A stretch of DNA of 12,592 bases from CAYJLB01 sp964370845 (GTDB lineage: Bacteria > Bacillota > Clostridia > Oscillospirales > Ruminococcaceae). A program made the translations under genes and the position numbers. The stretch spans positions 1-12,592 of the forward strand of contig CAYJLB010000064.1 of NCBI GenBank assembly GCA_964370845.1. The letters are read 5' to 3'. Under the pieces are notes generated by a model. It saw only the letters and a list, made by a program, of their open reading frames with translations. It was not told the DNA's origin and did no database searches. This document shows, piece after piece, positions 6,416 to 12,533 of this stretch (its first letter is position 1; each line of letters starts with the position of its first letter).

Positions 6416-8137
6416 ATGTCAAGAAATGTGTTAGAACTTTACAAATTATGGAGTGAAAAAGCTATCGAAGACAAAGATGTTGTTGAGGAATTAGCAAAGA
6501 TTGAGGGTAACGAAAACGAAATTAATGAAAGATTTGCACTTGACTTATCTTTTGGTACTGCTGGACTTAGAGGTGTTATTGGTGCAGGAACTTTCCGCCT
6601 AAATATCTATACAATTAGAAAAGCAACGCAAGGTTTTGCTGACTATTTAAATGAAAGCTTTACAAACCCAACTGTTGCTATGGCTTATGATTCAAGAATT
6701 AAATCTGATGTTTTCGCTGTTGAAGCATCAAAAGTTTTGGCTGCAAATGGCGTAAAAGTTTACTTATACCCTGAACTTAACCCAGTTCCAATGCTTTCAT
6801 ATGCTGTAAGAGAGTTAAAATGTGACGGCGGAATTATGATTACTGCAAGCCACAACCCAGCAAAATATAACGGTTATAAAGTGTACGGAAGCGACGGTTG
6901 TCAAATGACAAGTGAAGCTGCTGATATCGTACTTGATAAAATTTCAAAAGTTGATATTTTCGGCGGTGTAAAATTAGCTGATTTTGATGAAGCTGTAAAA
7001 AATGGAACTGTTGAATATATTTCAAATGAAATTAATGATAAATATCTAGCTGAAGTTATGAAACGTTCAGTTCACCCAGAAGTTTGTAAAGGAAGCGACA
7101 TTAAAATTGTCTACACTCCATTAAACGGTGCTGGAAATAAACCTGTAAGAAAAGTCCTTGACACAATGGGCTTTACTGATATAAATATTGTTAAAGAGCA
7201 AGAAATGCCTGATGGAAACTTCCCTACTTGCCCATTCCCAAACCCTGAAATTACTGAAGCTTTAGACCGTGGACTAAAACTTTCTAAAGAAATCGGTGCT
7301 GAACTATTACTTGCTACTGACCCTGATTGTGACCGTGTTGGTATTGCTGTTAAGTCAGATGATGATTACGTTTTATTCTCAGGTAATGAAGTTGGAGCAT
7401 TGCTACTTGAATATATATGCGAAGAAAGAACAAATTTAGGCACAATGCCAAAAAATCCAATGGCAGTAAAAACTATTGTTACAACAGAAATTTGCAAGAA
7501 AATTGCTGACAATTACGGTGTAAAATTAGTTGACGTTCTAACTGGATTTAAATATATCGGTGAGCAAATCGCAATTCTTGAAGAAAAAGGCGAAGAAGAA
7601 AGCTACTTACTTGGTTTTGAAGAAAGTTATGGCTATTTATCAGGAACTTATGTTCGTGATAAAGACGCAGTTGTTGGTTCAATGTTAATCTGCGAAATGG
7701 CTGCTTTTTATAAATCAAAGGGAATTTCACTTATTGAAGCAAGAGAAAATATGTACAAAAAATATGGTGTGTACAAACATTCTACTTTGAGCTTTGAATT
7801 TGAAGGCGTAACAGGAATGGAAAAAATGGCTGGAATTATGTCTGAACTTAGAAATAATCCTCCAATGGAAATTGCTGGCTTTAAAGTAGTTGAGTTCTCT
7901 GATTATGTTGGAAGATTCACAAAAAATATTGCTACTGGCGAAACTACTGAAATCACTCTACCAGTTTCAGATATATTAGTTTTTGCTTTAGATAATGAAG
8001 CAACTGTAATCGCAAGACCTTCAGGAACTGAGCCAAAACTTAAAGCTTACTACACAACTGTAGCGAAAACTTTTGATGAAGCTCTTGCTATAGAAGCTAC
8101 AATTCAAGCTGATTTTAAAGGAATTTTAAAGATTTAA
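6416..8137 (+). CDS. pgcA: Alpha-phosphoglucomutase / phosphohexomutase (PgcA type)
   Basis: This cytoplasmic enzyme interconverts glucose 1-phosphate and glucose 6-phosphate through a phosphoserine, linking glycolysis with UDP-glucose, polysaccharide and wall-precursor synthesis. At 573 residues it matches the long Firmicutes PgcA/YhxB group (about 580), not the 450-residue GlmM group. All four active-site elements are present in order: TASHNP (143-148) with the phosphorylated S145; the Mg site D302-P-D304-C-D306-R; the sugar loop GFEES (400-404); and the phosphate loop RPSGTEPK near 532-539. Early FGTAGLRG (46-53) is also typical. ATG 6416 is preferred over ATG 6395: GAAAGGTTGGGA lies just before 6416, while the earlier ATG has no SD and is part of this leader. 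Some relatives also act on mannose or glucosamine phosphates, so sugar specificity is inferred. The gene stands alone behind its own promoter. Confidence 0.92.
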   Translation: MSRNVLELYKLWSEKAIEDKDVVEELAKIEGNENEINERFALDLSFGTAGLRGVIGAGTFRLNIYTIRKATQGFADYLNESFTNPTVAMAYDSRIKSDVFAVEASKVLAANGVKVYLYPELNPVPMLSYAVRELKCDGGIMITASHNPAKYNGYKVYGSDGCQMTSEAADIVLDKISKVDIFGGVKLADFDEAVKNGTVEYISNEINDKYLAEVMKRSVHPEVCKGSDIKIVYTPLNGAGNKPVRKVLDTMGFTDINIVKEQEMPDGNFPTCPFPNPEITEALDRGLKLSKEIGAELLLATDPDCDRVGIAVKSDDDYVLFSGNEVGALLLEYICEERTNLGTMPKNPMAVKTIVTTEICKKIADNYGVKLVDVLTGFKYIGEQIAILEEKGEEESYLLGFEESYGYLSGTYVRDKDAVVGSMLICEMAAFYKSKGISLIEARENMYKKYGVYKHSTLSFEFEGVTGMEKMAGIMSELRNNPPMEIAGFKVVEFSDYVGRFTKNIATGETTEITLPVSDILVFALDNEATVIARPSGTEPKLKAYYTTVAKTFDEALAIEATIQADFKGILKI

Positions 8138-8169
8138 TTTTACTTTTTTGAAAAAATTTTAAAAAAGAC

Positions 8170-8198
8170 TTGAAATTTTAATTAAATTGTGTTAAAAT
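8170..8198 (+). promoter_or_regulatory. Promoter of ffs (and probably dnaX)
   Basis: TTGAAA (8170-8175), a 17-base spacer and TAAAAT (8193-8198) form the promoter; TGT directly before the -10 box makes it an extended -10. The start point is near 8205, about 22 bases before the SRP RNA. No clear intrinsic terminator separates it from the phosphoglucomutase gene, only an A/T-rich weak hairpin around 8144-8167. Confidence 0.75.
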
Positions 8199-8226
8199 AA
8201 CTCTTGTTATAAAAATAATTTAAACG

Positions 8227-8362
8227 GGTCAATCCGAAATATAGGTGCATGGGTCCTGTGCAACAATTCACTGTGAACCATGTCAGGCGGGGAACCGAGC
8301 AGCATTAAGCAGATCGTTCTGTGTGCCGCAGTAAACCTGTGCATCTATATTTCGGATTGACT
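8227..8362 (+). ncRNA. ffs: Small-type bacterial signal recognition particle RNA (4.5S RNA)
   Basis: This RNA is the scaffold of the SRP; with Ffh it delivers signal-bearing ribosomes to FtsY at the membrane. The ends (8228-8244 and 8345-8361) pair perfectly over 17 bp and the helix continues with wobble pairs toward 8254 and 8335, giving one long hairpin. The Ffh-binding core is clear: TGTCAGGCGG, a GGAA tetraloop (8291-8294), then CCGAGCAGC and AAGCAGAT, followed by GTGTGCCGCAG as in E. coli 4.5S RNA. At about 135 bases with no Alu domain it is the small type, unlike the 270-base Bacillus scRNA. Placement directly before dnaX is conserved in Firmicutes. No terminator follows: the dnaX SD begins 19 bases after the helix, so the 3' end is probably made by processing. 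End positions are good to a few bases. Confidence 0.93.
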
Positions 8363-8379
8363 TGATTTATATTAAAAAT

Positions 8380-8397
8380 AAGGAGTGTGATTTTATC
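8380..8397 (+). promoter_or_regulatory. dnaX ribosome binding site ahead of an ATC start codon
   Basis: AAGGAG (8380-8385) is followed by a 9-base spacer and then ATC (8395-8397), exactly where DnaX proteins begin (Met-Tyr-Gln-Ala-Leu-Tyr-Arg-Lys-Trp). No ATG or GTG is in frame nearby. The only in-frame standard start, TTG 8362, abuts the SRP RNA helix and has no SD. Confidence 0.7.
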
Positions 8398-9993
8398 TAT
8401 CAAGCCTTATACAGAAAGTGGCGACCGCTGACTTTTGACGATGTGGTGTCACAACCTCATATTAAATCTACTCTGCAAAATCAAATTAAGGGCGAAAAAA
8501 CCGCACACTCTTATCTTTTTACAGGGTCAAGAGGTACAGGTAAAACTACTTGTGCAAGAATTTTTGCTAAAGCAATAAACTGTTTAAATCCAATTGACGG
8601 ACAACCATGCCTTGAGTGTGAGGTGTGCAAGAACGCTGACTTATCAGCACTTTCTGACATAATTGAGATTGACGCAGCTAGTAATAATGGCGTTGATGAC
8701 ATAAGAGATTTGCGTGAGGGGGCGAATTACACCCCTGAATTTTGCAAATATAAAGTTTATATTATTGACGAGGTGCATATGCTTTCTGTGAACGCATTTA
8801 ACGCACTTTTGAAAATAATGGAAGAACCTCCATCTTATGTTAAATTTATCCTTGCAACAACGGAAGTTCACAAAGTTCCTGCAACAATTATTTCCCGTTG
8901 TCAAAGGTTTGATTTTAGGAGAATTACTCCGCCAGACATTGCGGACAGGCTTAATTTTATAGCACAAGAAGAAAAAATTAATCTTGAACAAAATGCAGCG
9001 GAATTAATAGCAAAAATAGCCGACGGAGGTATGCGTGATGCATTATCTTTGCTGGATCAAGCTATTTCTTTTTCCAATGATATATCTGTTGAAACGGTTT
9101 CGTTTGCAGCAGGAATTGCTGGACGTGACCACTTGTTCGACATAATTCAAAGTATCATAGAAAATGATTGCACAAAAGCCATATCAATTGTGGATAATCT
9201 TTACGCAATGTCAAAGGATATTTCTAGGCTTTGTGAAGAACTTTTGTCCCAAATGCGAAATTTAATGCTAGTTAAAACGGTTCCAAGCAAAACTGATTTG
9301 TTAGCTTGTTTGCCTGATGAAATTGAGCGACTAAATGGCTTTGCTAACAGTTTAACTTTAGAGAAAATTTTGGAGAAAATTACTTTGTTGCAAGAATGTA
9401 ACGAAAGACTAGTTCGTTCTGTTTCCAAAAGGACGGAATTTGAAATGTGCCTTGTAAAGTTGTGTTCTTCAACGGAAAATTCTTCCCAAAGTGCAGATAT
9501 AAACTTGCTTTTGAGTAAAATTGCAAGGCTCGAATCCACAATTAACACACTTGAAACAGAAGGTGTTCAAACTAAAAAAGTTGTACAAAAACGTACAGAA
9601 AACAAAGTTTTAACTCCTCCACAACAAGCTGAAAATTCTGTTGATATGTCAAAAATTACTCCAGATATGTTTAAACCACTTGACAGCTGGGCGGAAATTC
9701 TTGAAAGTTTTGACAAGATTAATCCAGCAGTTTCTGGTTCTTTGAGGGAGTCTGTAGCCTATTGCTACAACAACATTTTGCTAATTCTAGTCAAAAATGA
9801 ATTCTTTATAAATTTGTTTAGAATTAAGGAAAATGCAACCTCTTTGCGTGATGTTGTAAAGGCTCACACAGGGATAAACTATGACATTAAGGCAAAATAT
9901 TCGGGTGAAAACAAGGTTGAAAAGACACAAAGTCCTGTTGATAGATTATTATCAAAGGCAGAAAATTCAGATATTCAAGTTGAATATAAATAG
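8395..9993 (+). CDS. dnaX: DNA polymerase III subunit tau/gamma (DnaX)
   Basis: DnaX is the ATPase motor of the clamp loader; it opens the beta clamp and, as tau, ties polymerase cores to the helicase. Starting at ATC 8395 the product is 532 residues. Visible in order: YQALYRKWRP start, Walker A GSRGTGKT (44-51), zinc cysteines C63, C72, C75, C78, Walker B IIDEVHML (123-130), sensor ATTEVHKVPATIISRC with the SRC motif (167-169), AAA lid, collar domain to about 370, then a polar linker and a C-terminal alpha-binding-type domain from about 425. A TTG start at 8362 would add 11 residues not found in the family. I see no A-AAA-AAG slippery heptamer in frame, so a separate gamma form is not supported. 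It follows ffs and precedes ybaB and recR in the conserved order. Confidence 0.94.
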   Translation: MYQALYRKWRPLTFDDVVSQPHIKSTLQNQIKGEKTAHSYLFTGSRGTGKTTCARIFAKAINCLNPIDGQPCLECEVCKNADLSALSDIIEIDAASNNGVDDIRDLREGANYTPEFCKYKVYIIDEVHMLSVNAFNALLKIMEEPPSYVKFILATTEVHKVPATIISRCQRFDFRRITPPDIADRLNFIAQEEKINLEQNAAELIAKIADGGMRDALSLLDQAISFSNDISVETVSFAAGIAGRDHLFDIIQSIIENDCTKAISIVDNLYAMSKDISRLCEELLSQMRNLMLVKTVPSKTDLLACLPDEIERLNGFANSLTLEKILEKITLLQECNERLVRSVSKRTEFEMCLVKLCSSTENSSQSADINLLLSKIARLESTINTLETEGVQTKKVVQKRTENKVLTPPQQAENSVDMSKITPDMFKPLDSWAEILESFDKINPAVSGSLRESVAYCYNNILLILVKNEFFINLFRIKENATSLRDVVKAHTGINYDIKAKYSGENKVEKTQSPVDRLLSKAENSDIQVEYK

Positions 9994-10040
9994 GTGCTTG
10001 CAAAAATACTTATTTATATTAATTCAACGAAAAAATAAAT

Positions 10041-10046
10041 TATAAT
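10041..10046 (+). promoter_or_regulatory. Possible -10 box before ybaB
   Basis: A perfect TATAAT lies 27 bases before the ybaB start codon, but no convincing -35 hexamer sits 16-18 bases upstream. ybaB may simply be read from the ffs-dnaX promoter. Confidence 0.3.
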
Positions 10047-10072
10047 TTTATAAACAGAAAGGTGTTTTAAAA

Positions 10073-10420
10073 ATGAAAGCTAGATTACCACAAGGAATGG
10101 GCGGCGGTCCACAAAATATGAACGCAATGATTAAACAAGCACAAAAAATGCAAGGCGAAATCACTGATTTACAAGAAGAATTAGATCAAAGAGAATTCAA
10201 ATCTTCTGTTGGTGGTGGTGCTGTTGAAATCGTTATGACAGGTAAAAAAACTATTAAAGAATTAACAATTAAGCCTGAAGTAGTTGACCCTGAAGACATC
10301 GAAATGCTTCAAGACCTTATAGTTTCAGCATTCAACGAAGGTGTTGCTAACGTTGAAAGAGTTTCTGAAGAAGAAATGAACAAAATTACAGGCGGAATTT
10401 CTATCCCAGGAATGTTCTAG
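10073..10420 (+). CDS. ybaB: YbaB/EbfC family nucleoid-associated protein
   Basis: YbaB/EbfC proteins are small dimeric DNA-binding proteins that coat the nucleoid; their exact task is still unsettled, though the lasting linkage to dnaX and recR points to DNA replication or repair. The protein is 115 residues, a normal size. It has a Met/Gly/Gln-rich start (MGGGPQNMNAMIKQAQKMQ), a long charged helix (about 16-42), the central strand region with VGGGAVEIVMTGKKTIKELTIKPEVV (about 46-71), then DPEDIEMLQDLIVSAFNEG and a short Gly/Pro tail ending GISIPGMF, all family hallmarks. CAGAAAGGTG supplies the SD about 10 bases before the ATG. Its codon use is rich in AAA, GAA and GTT, suggesting good expression. 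It lies 79 bases after dnaX; 183 bases of repeat DNA separate it from recR. Confidence 0.93.
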   Translation: MKARLPQGMGGGPQNMNAMIKQAQKMQGEITDLQEELDQREFKSSVGGGAVEIVMTGKKTIKELTIKPEVVDPEDIEMLQDLIVSAFNEGVANVERVSEEEMNKITGGISIPGMF

Positions 10421-10452
10421 GCAGAGAGCCTCTGCTGGCATTTCGCCTTTTT
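10421..10452 (+). repeat. Short hairpin plus TCGCCTTTTT block at the head of the repeat region
   Basis: GCAGAG-AGC-CTCTGC (10421-10435) is a perfect 6-bp stem with a 3-base loop starting right after the ybaB stop. Seven bases later comes TCGCCTTTTT. The T run could make this a weak terminator for ybaB, but it does not directly follow the main stem. The same layout recurs before the repeat copy at 12454. Confidence 0.55.
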
Positions 10453-10512
10453 ACAGCTTTGTTATGTAGGAAAATTAGTTTAACAAAGGGTTTTATTTTG
10501 ATTAAACTTTAA
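10439..10512 (+). repeat. Intergenic repeat, copy 1
   Basis: This 74-base unit matches copy 2 at 10517 at 61 of 74 positions; ten of the thirteen differences are transitions. TTTTTACA (10448-10455) can pair with TGTAGGAA (10465-10472). A second perfect 8-bp inverted repeat, CTTTGTTA and TAACAAAG (10457-10464, 10481-10488), is special to this copy. It has no coding capacity. Confidence 0.85.
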
Positions 10513-10516
10513 TTTT

Positions 10517-10590
10517 CATTTCGTCTTTCCACAGTTTTGCTATGTAGGAAAATTAGTTTGACGGCGGGTTTTATTTCGATTATCTTTTAA
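10517..10590 (+). repeat. Intergenic repeat, copy 2
   Basis: This is the second, 78-base-period tandem copy. The two T-to-C changes at 10529-10530 turn G-U pairs into G-C pairs in the stem TTTCCACA (10526-10533) with TGTAGGAAA (10543-10551, one bulged A), which suggests that the RNA fold has been kept. It runs into the SD of recR. TTGACG (10558-10563) with TATCTT 17 bases later could act as a weak recR promoter. Confidence 0.85.
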
Positions 10591-10603
10591 AGGAGTTTAC
10601 TTT

Positions 10604-11206
10604 ATGGCTGACAACAACGCACTGCCTTTAGTTTTATTGGCGGAACAATTTGCAAAGCTACCTGGGATTGGTATGAAAACCGCTCAACGCCTTGCTTATT
10701 ACGTTATTTCAATGTCCGAAGATGATGCCTTGGCTTTTTCTCAGGCAATAATTAACGCACATAAAACAATTGGACATTGCACAGTTTGTCAAAATCTCAC
10801 TGATTTAGAGATTTGCCATATTTGCAACAATCCAAAGCGTGACAATTCCACAATTTGCGTTGTAGAAGGTCCAAAAGACGTTTCAGCAATTGAAAGAACT
10901 AACGAATATAAAGGATTTTACCACGTTTTACACGGGCTAATCTCCCCTATTGACGGAGTTTCCCCTGATAGTTTGAAAATTAAGGAATTGCTCACAAGGA
11001 TAAATAATGAAGAAATTTCCGAGGTAATAATGGCTACAAATCCTACTGTTGAGGGTGAAGCAACGGCGATGTATATTTCTCGCTTGTTAAAGCCTCTAGG
11101 AATTAAGGTTACAAGGCTTGCTTTTGGGCTACCAGTTGGCGGAATTCTTGAATATGCTGATGAAGTAACTTTATTTAGAGCAATTGAAAACCGTAACGAA
11201 ATGTAA
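10604..11206 (+). CDS. recR: Recombination protein RecR
   Basis: RecR forms a ring clamp with RecO and RecF that loads RecA on gapped DNA in the RecFOR repair pathway. The protein is 200 residues, the normal size. Domains in order: N-terminal helix-hairpin-helix with FAKLPGIGMKTAQRLAYYV (about 16-34), a Cys4 zinc finger (C59, C62, C71, C74), a Toprim domain from about 83 with VVEGPKD (E88) and ATNPTVEGEATAMYI, and a C-terminal segment with RLAFGLPVGGILEYADEVTL for ring contacts. All key residues are present. AAAGGAG (10589-10595) lies 8 bases before the ATG. It closes the dnaX-ybaB-recR set; the usual recR neighbour downstream in Bacillus is absent, and transcription ends at the terminator at 11225. 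Confidence 0.95.
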   Translation: MADNNALPLVLLAEQFAKLPGIGMKTAQRLAYYVISMSEDDALAFSQAIINAHKTIGHCTVCQNLTDLEICHICNNPKRDNSTICVVEGPKDVSAIERTNEYKGFYHVLHGLISPIDGVSPDSLKIKELLTRINNEEISEVIMATNPTVEGEATAMYISRLLKPLGIKVTRLAFGLPVGGILEYADEVTLFRAIENRNEM

Positions 11207-11224
11207 AATTTTATATTAAAAATT

Positions 11225-11264
11225 AATGGCTATGATAAGCAAAAATGTTTATCATAGCCATTTT
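11225..11264. terminator. Two-way intrinsic terminator between recR and the Cys-rich gene
   Basis: A perfect 14-bp stem (11225-11238 with 11249-11262) with a 10-base A-rich loop ends in TTTT on the plus strand. On the minus strand it is followed by an AATTTTTAAT-type run. It can therefore serve both converging genes. Confidence 0.88.
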
Positions 11265-11272
11265 GTGTTAGA

Positions 11273-12016
11273 TTAATCCTCTTGACAATCTAAACTAGGT
11301 GGGAAAAATTGTTCAATAGGAAAATCGATTTTTTCAAATAATTCACAAGGTGAATCATCAGAAGATGTACATTCTTTTTGTGGTACACAGTAATCATATG
11401 CAGGAATTACTAAAGAAACAGGACGTTGAATTTGAACAATTGAAAATAACCCTAAAGTCACACAAACCTTCTTTGAGAAAGGTGCGCTATCAGAAACGCA
11501 AACGTCACAAGGGCAATCACTACAGCCATTTCTTCTCACAACTTTTGTATCAAGGACTACAGGCTGTGCAACCTCAACAACAACTGTCGGAAGCACAGGG
11601 CAGTCGCACCCTTTCTTCTTAATAGTTTCAGGAAGTTTAGAAGTAAACCTCTTTACACATCCGTCAGAGCCATATAAAATTACTTTTTTACAAAATTGTG
11701 CAGTGCCACTAACTAAAGCTGGAACAGAAGATGAATTACAGTAAGCCTCGAATAAAAGTTCAAAATTATAAGTAATATCTATTGAGTAAAAACCTTTATT
11801 GAAAGGAACAGGTTCAACTGCAAAATAAACATTAGTAACTTCAGCAGATTTGCATTTAACATAAGCCGAGTTAGTAATAATCTCATTTGCTTCAGCAGAA
11901 AATCTTACTTCTAAATCTTCAAGGCAGTCTTTGTCGGAGCAAGAATCGAAAATTCTTGGAACTTCAACACAAACAGCTTCACGAAAAGTTCTAGCATTAT
12001 CCTTTAAGTCGCTCAT
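11273..12016 (-). CDS. Cysteine-rich conserved-looking protein of unknown function
   Basis: I do not recognise a named family with certainty. The 247-residue protein carries 18 cysteines (7.3 percent), at positions 16, 26, 31, 55, 93, 109, 120, 137, 139, 165, 168, 170, 173, 185, 210, 216, 224 and 244. Notable parts are DSCSDKDCLEDLEVRF (24-39), the CxC at 137-139, the cluster CSDCPCDVC (165-173), and alternating hydrophobic stretches suggesting beta strands. There is no signal peptide or membrane helix. A very strong AAAGGAGG SD lies 6 bases before the ATG, and an upstream inverted repeat could hide it. It recalls uncharacterised Cys-rich proteins common in spore-forming Clostridia, so a spore-coat or metal-binding role is possible, but this is a guess. 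No clear sporulation promoter was found. It converges on recR and lies downstream of hisE. Confidence 0.8.
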   Translation of the reverse strand: MSDLKDNARTFREAVCVEVPRIFDSCSDKDCLEDLEVRFSAEANEIITNSAYVKCKSAEVTNVYFAVEPVPFNKGFYSIDITYNFELLFEAYCNSSSVPALVSGTAQFCKKVILYGSDGCVKRFTSKLPETIKKKGCDCPVLPTVVVEVAQPVVLDTKVVRRNGCSDCPCDVCVSDSAPFSKKVCVTLGLFSIVQIQRPVSLVIPAYDYCVPQKECTSSDDSPCELFEKIDFPIEQFFPPSLDCQED

Positions 12017-12022
12017 TATTAT

Positions 12023-12097
12023 CCTCCTTTAAATAGTATTAAAGTAATAACATAAATAAATTTACATTCACTTTAGTAATATACTATTCAAAGGAGG
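12023..12097 (-). promoter_or_regulatory. Inverted repeat able to sequester the Shine-Dalgarno of the Cys-rich gene
   Basis: Arms 12081-12097 and 12023-12039 pair over 17 positions in minus-strand RNA, sixteen Watson-Crick and one G-U. The 3' arm contains the AAAGGAGG SD and the 5' arm holds its exact complement CCTCCTTT. An inner TAAAGT/ACTTTA match (12040-12045, 12070-12075) could extend the stem past a 5-base bulge. The 41-base loop is AT-rich. It could instead be a DNA operator, or chance. Confidence 0.6.
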
Positions 12098-12098
12098 G

Positions 12099-12137
12099 AA
12101 AAAAGTTACATTTTTATGTATTTTTATCGGTAACTTT
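12099..12137 (-). terminator. Intrinsic terminator overlapping the end of hisE
   Basis: On the minus strand AAAGTTAC (12130-12137) pairs with GTAACTTT, which runs into TTTTTT (12099-12104). The 8-bp stem is AT-rich with a 20-base loop, so it is probably leaky. The first arm lies within the last hisE codons. Confidence 0.55.
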
Positions 12138-12437
12138 CATTTCTTTTAAGTTTCCGATTTTGTTTCGTCTTTCAATTAAAACTTCCTCAACTTCGCTATA
12201 AGAAAGATTTTTTTCAGCACACAAAACTAAAATATGGTAAAATAAATCAGCAATTTCATTTGATAGTTCTTTATTATCGCTATTTTTTGCGGCAATAACC
12301 ATTTCAGTACATTCCTCACCGCATTTTTTTAAAATTTTATCCTCACCTTTTGAGAATAAATATCCTGTGTAAGAGCCTTCCTCTGCATTGTCTTTTCTGT
12401 CTAAAATAATTTCATAAAGTTCGTTTAATACGTTCAT
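12114..12437 (-). CDS. hisE: Phosphoribosyl-ATP pyrophosphatase HisE
   Basis: HisE hydrolyses phosphoribosyl-ATP to phosphoribosyl-AMP and pyrophosphate, the second step of histidine synthesis. The protein is 107 residues, the usual size for a stand-alone HisE. It is an all-helical MazG-like enzyme; the Mg-binding acids are in place, E41-E42-x-x-E45 and E61-x-x-D64, together with GSYTGYLFSKGEDKILKKCGEE (21-42), very typical of HisE. ATG 12437 is chosen because the family starts here and GGAAAGGAAA lies just upstream. The frame stays open upstream to the window edge, but residues before this Met are encoded by a repeat copy and are not HisE-like. hisI usually precedes hisE or is fused to it and may lie just outside the window. 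No other his gene is visible. Confidence 0.92.
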   Translation of the reverse strand: MNVLNELYEIILDRKDNAEEGSYTGYLFSKGEDKILKKCGEECTEMVIAAKNSDNKELSNEIADLFYHILVLCAEKNLSYSEVEEVLIERRNKIGNLKEMKVTDKNT

Positions 12438-12453
12438 TTCTATTTCCTTTCCA

Positions 12454-12533
12454 CGAGGCAACCTCGCTGTTACTCGCCTTTTTATTCCTTTGATATTAAT
12501 AATACTTTTGTGTGACGGCGGTTTTTTCATTCG
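12454..12533 (+). repeat. Intergenic repeat, diverged copy 3 with leading hairpin
   Basis: This copy opens with a 5-bp hairpin CGAGG-CAA-CCTCG (12454-12466). Seven bases later come TCGCCTTTTTA (12474 on) and, 39 bases from TCGCC, TGACGGCGG (12513-12521); copy 2 has the same two blocks 38 bases apart, and copy 1 has the hairpin at the same 7-base distance. The middle is poorly conserved. It lies in the hisE leader. Confidence 0.6.

Noticed and set aside
8362..8394. TTG at 8362 as the dnaX start
   Set aside because: It lies against the SRP RNA closing helix with no SD, and would add 11 residues absent from DnaX proteins; the AAGGAG at 8380 would then be inside the gene.
9565..9600. A-rich run in dnaX (ACT AAA AAA GTT) as a tau/gamma frameshift site
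   Set aside because: The As are in frame as AAA-AAA-G, not A-AAA-AAG, there are only six, and no clear following stem or upstream SD-like stimulator was seen.
10421..10590. CRISPR array or tRNA in the ybaB-recR gap
   Set aside because: There are only two imperfect copies with a 4-base gap and no spacer-repeat alternation, and no cloverleaf can be drawn.
11350..11622. 90-residue open frame antisense to the Cys-rich gene
   Set aside because: It has no SD, a biased His/Lys/Gln composition, and lies opposite a gene with a strong SD and terminator.
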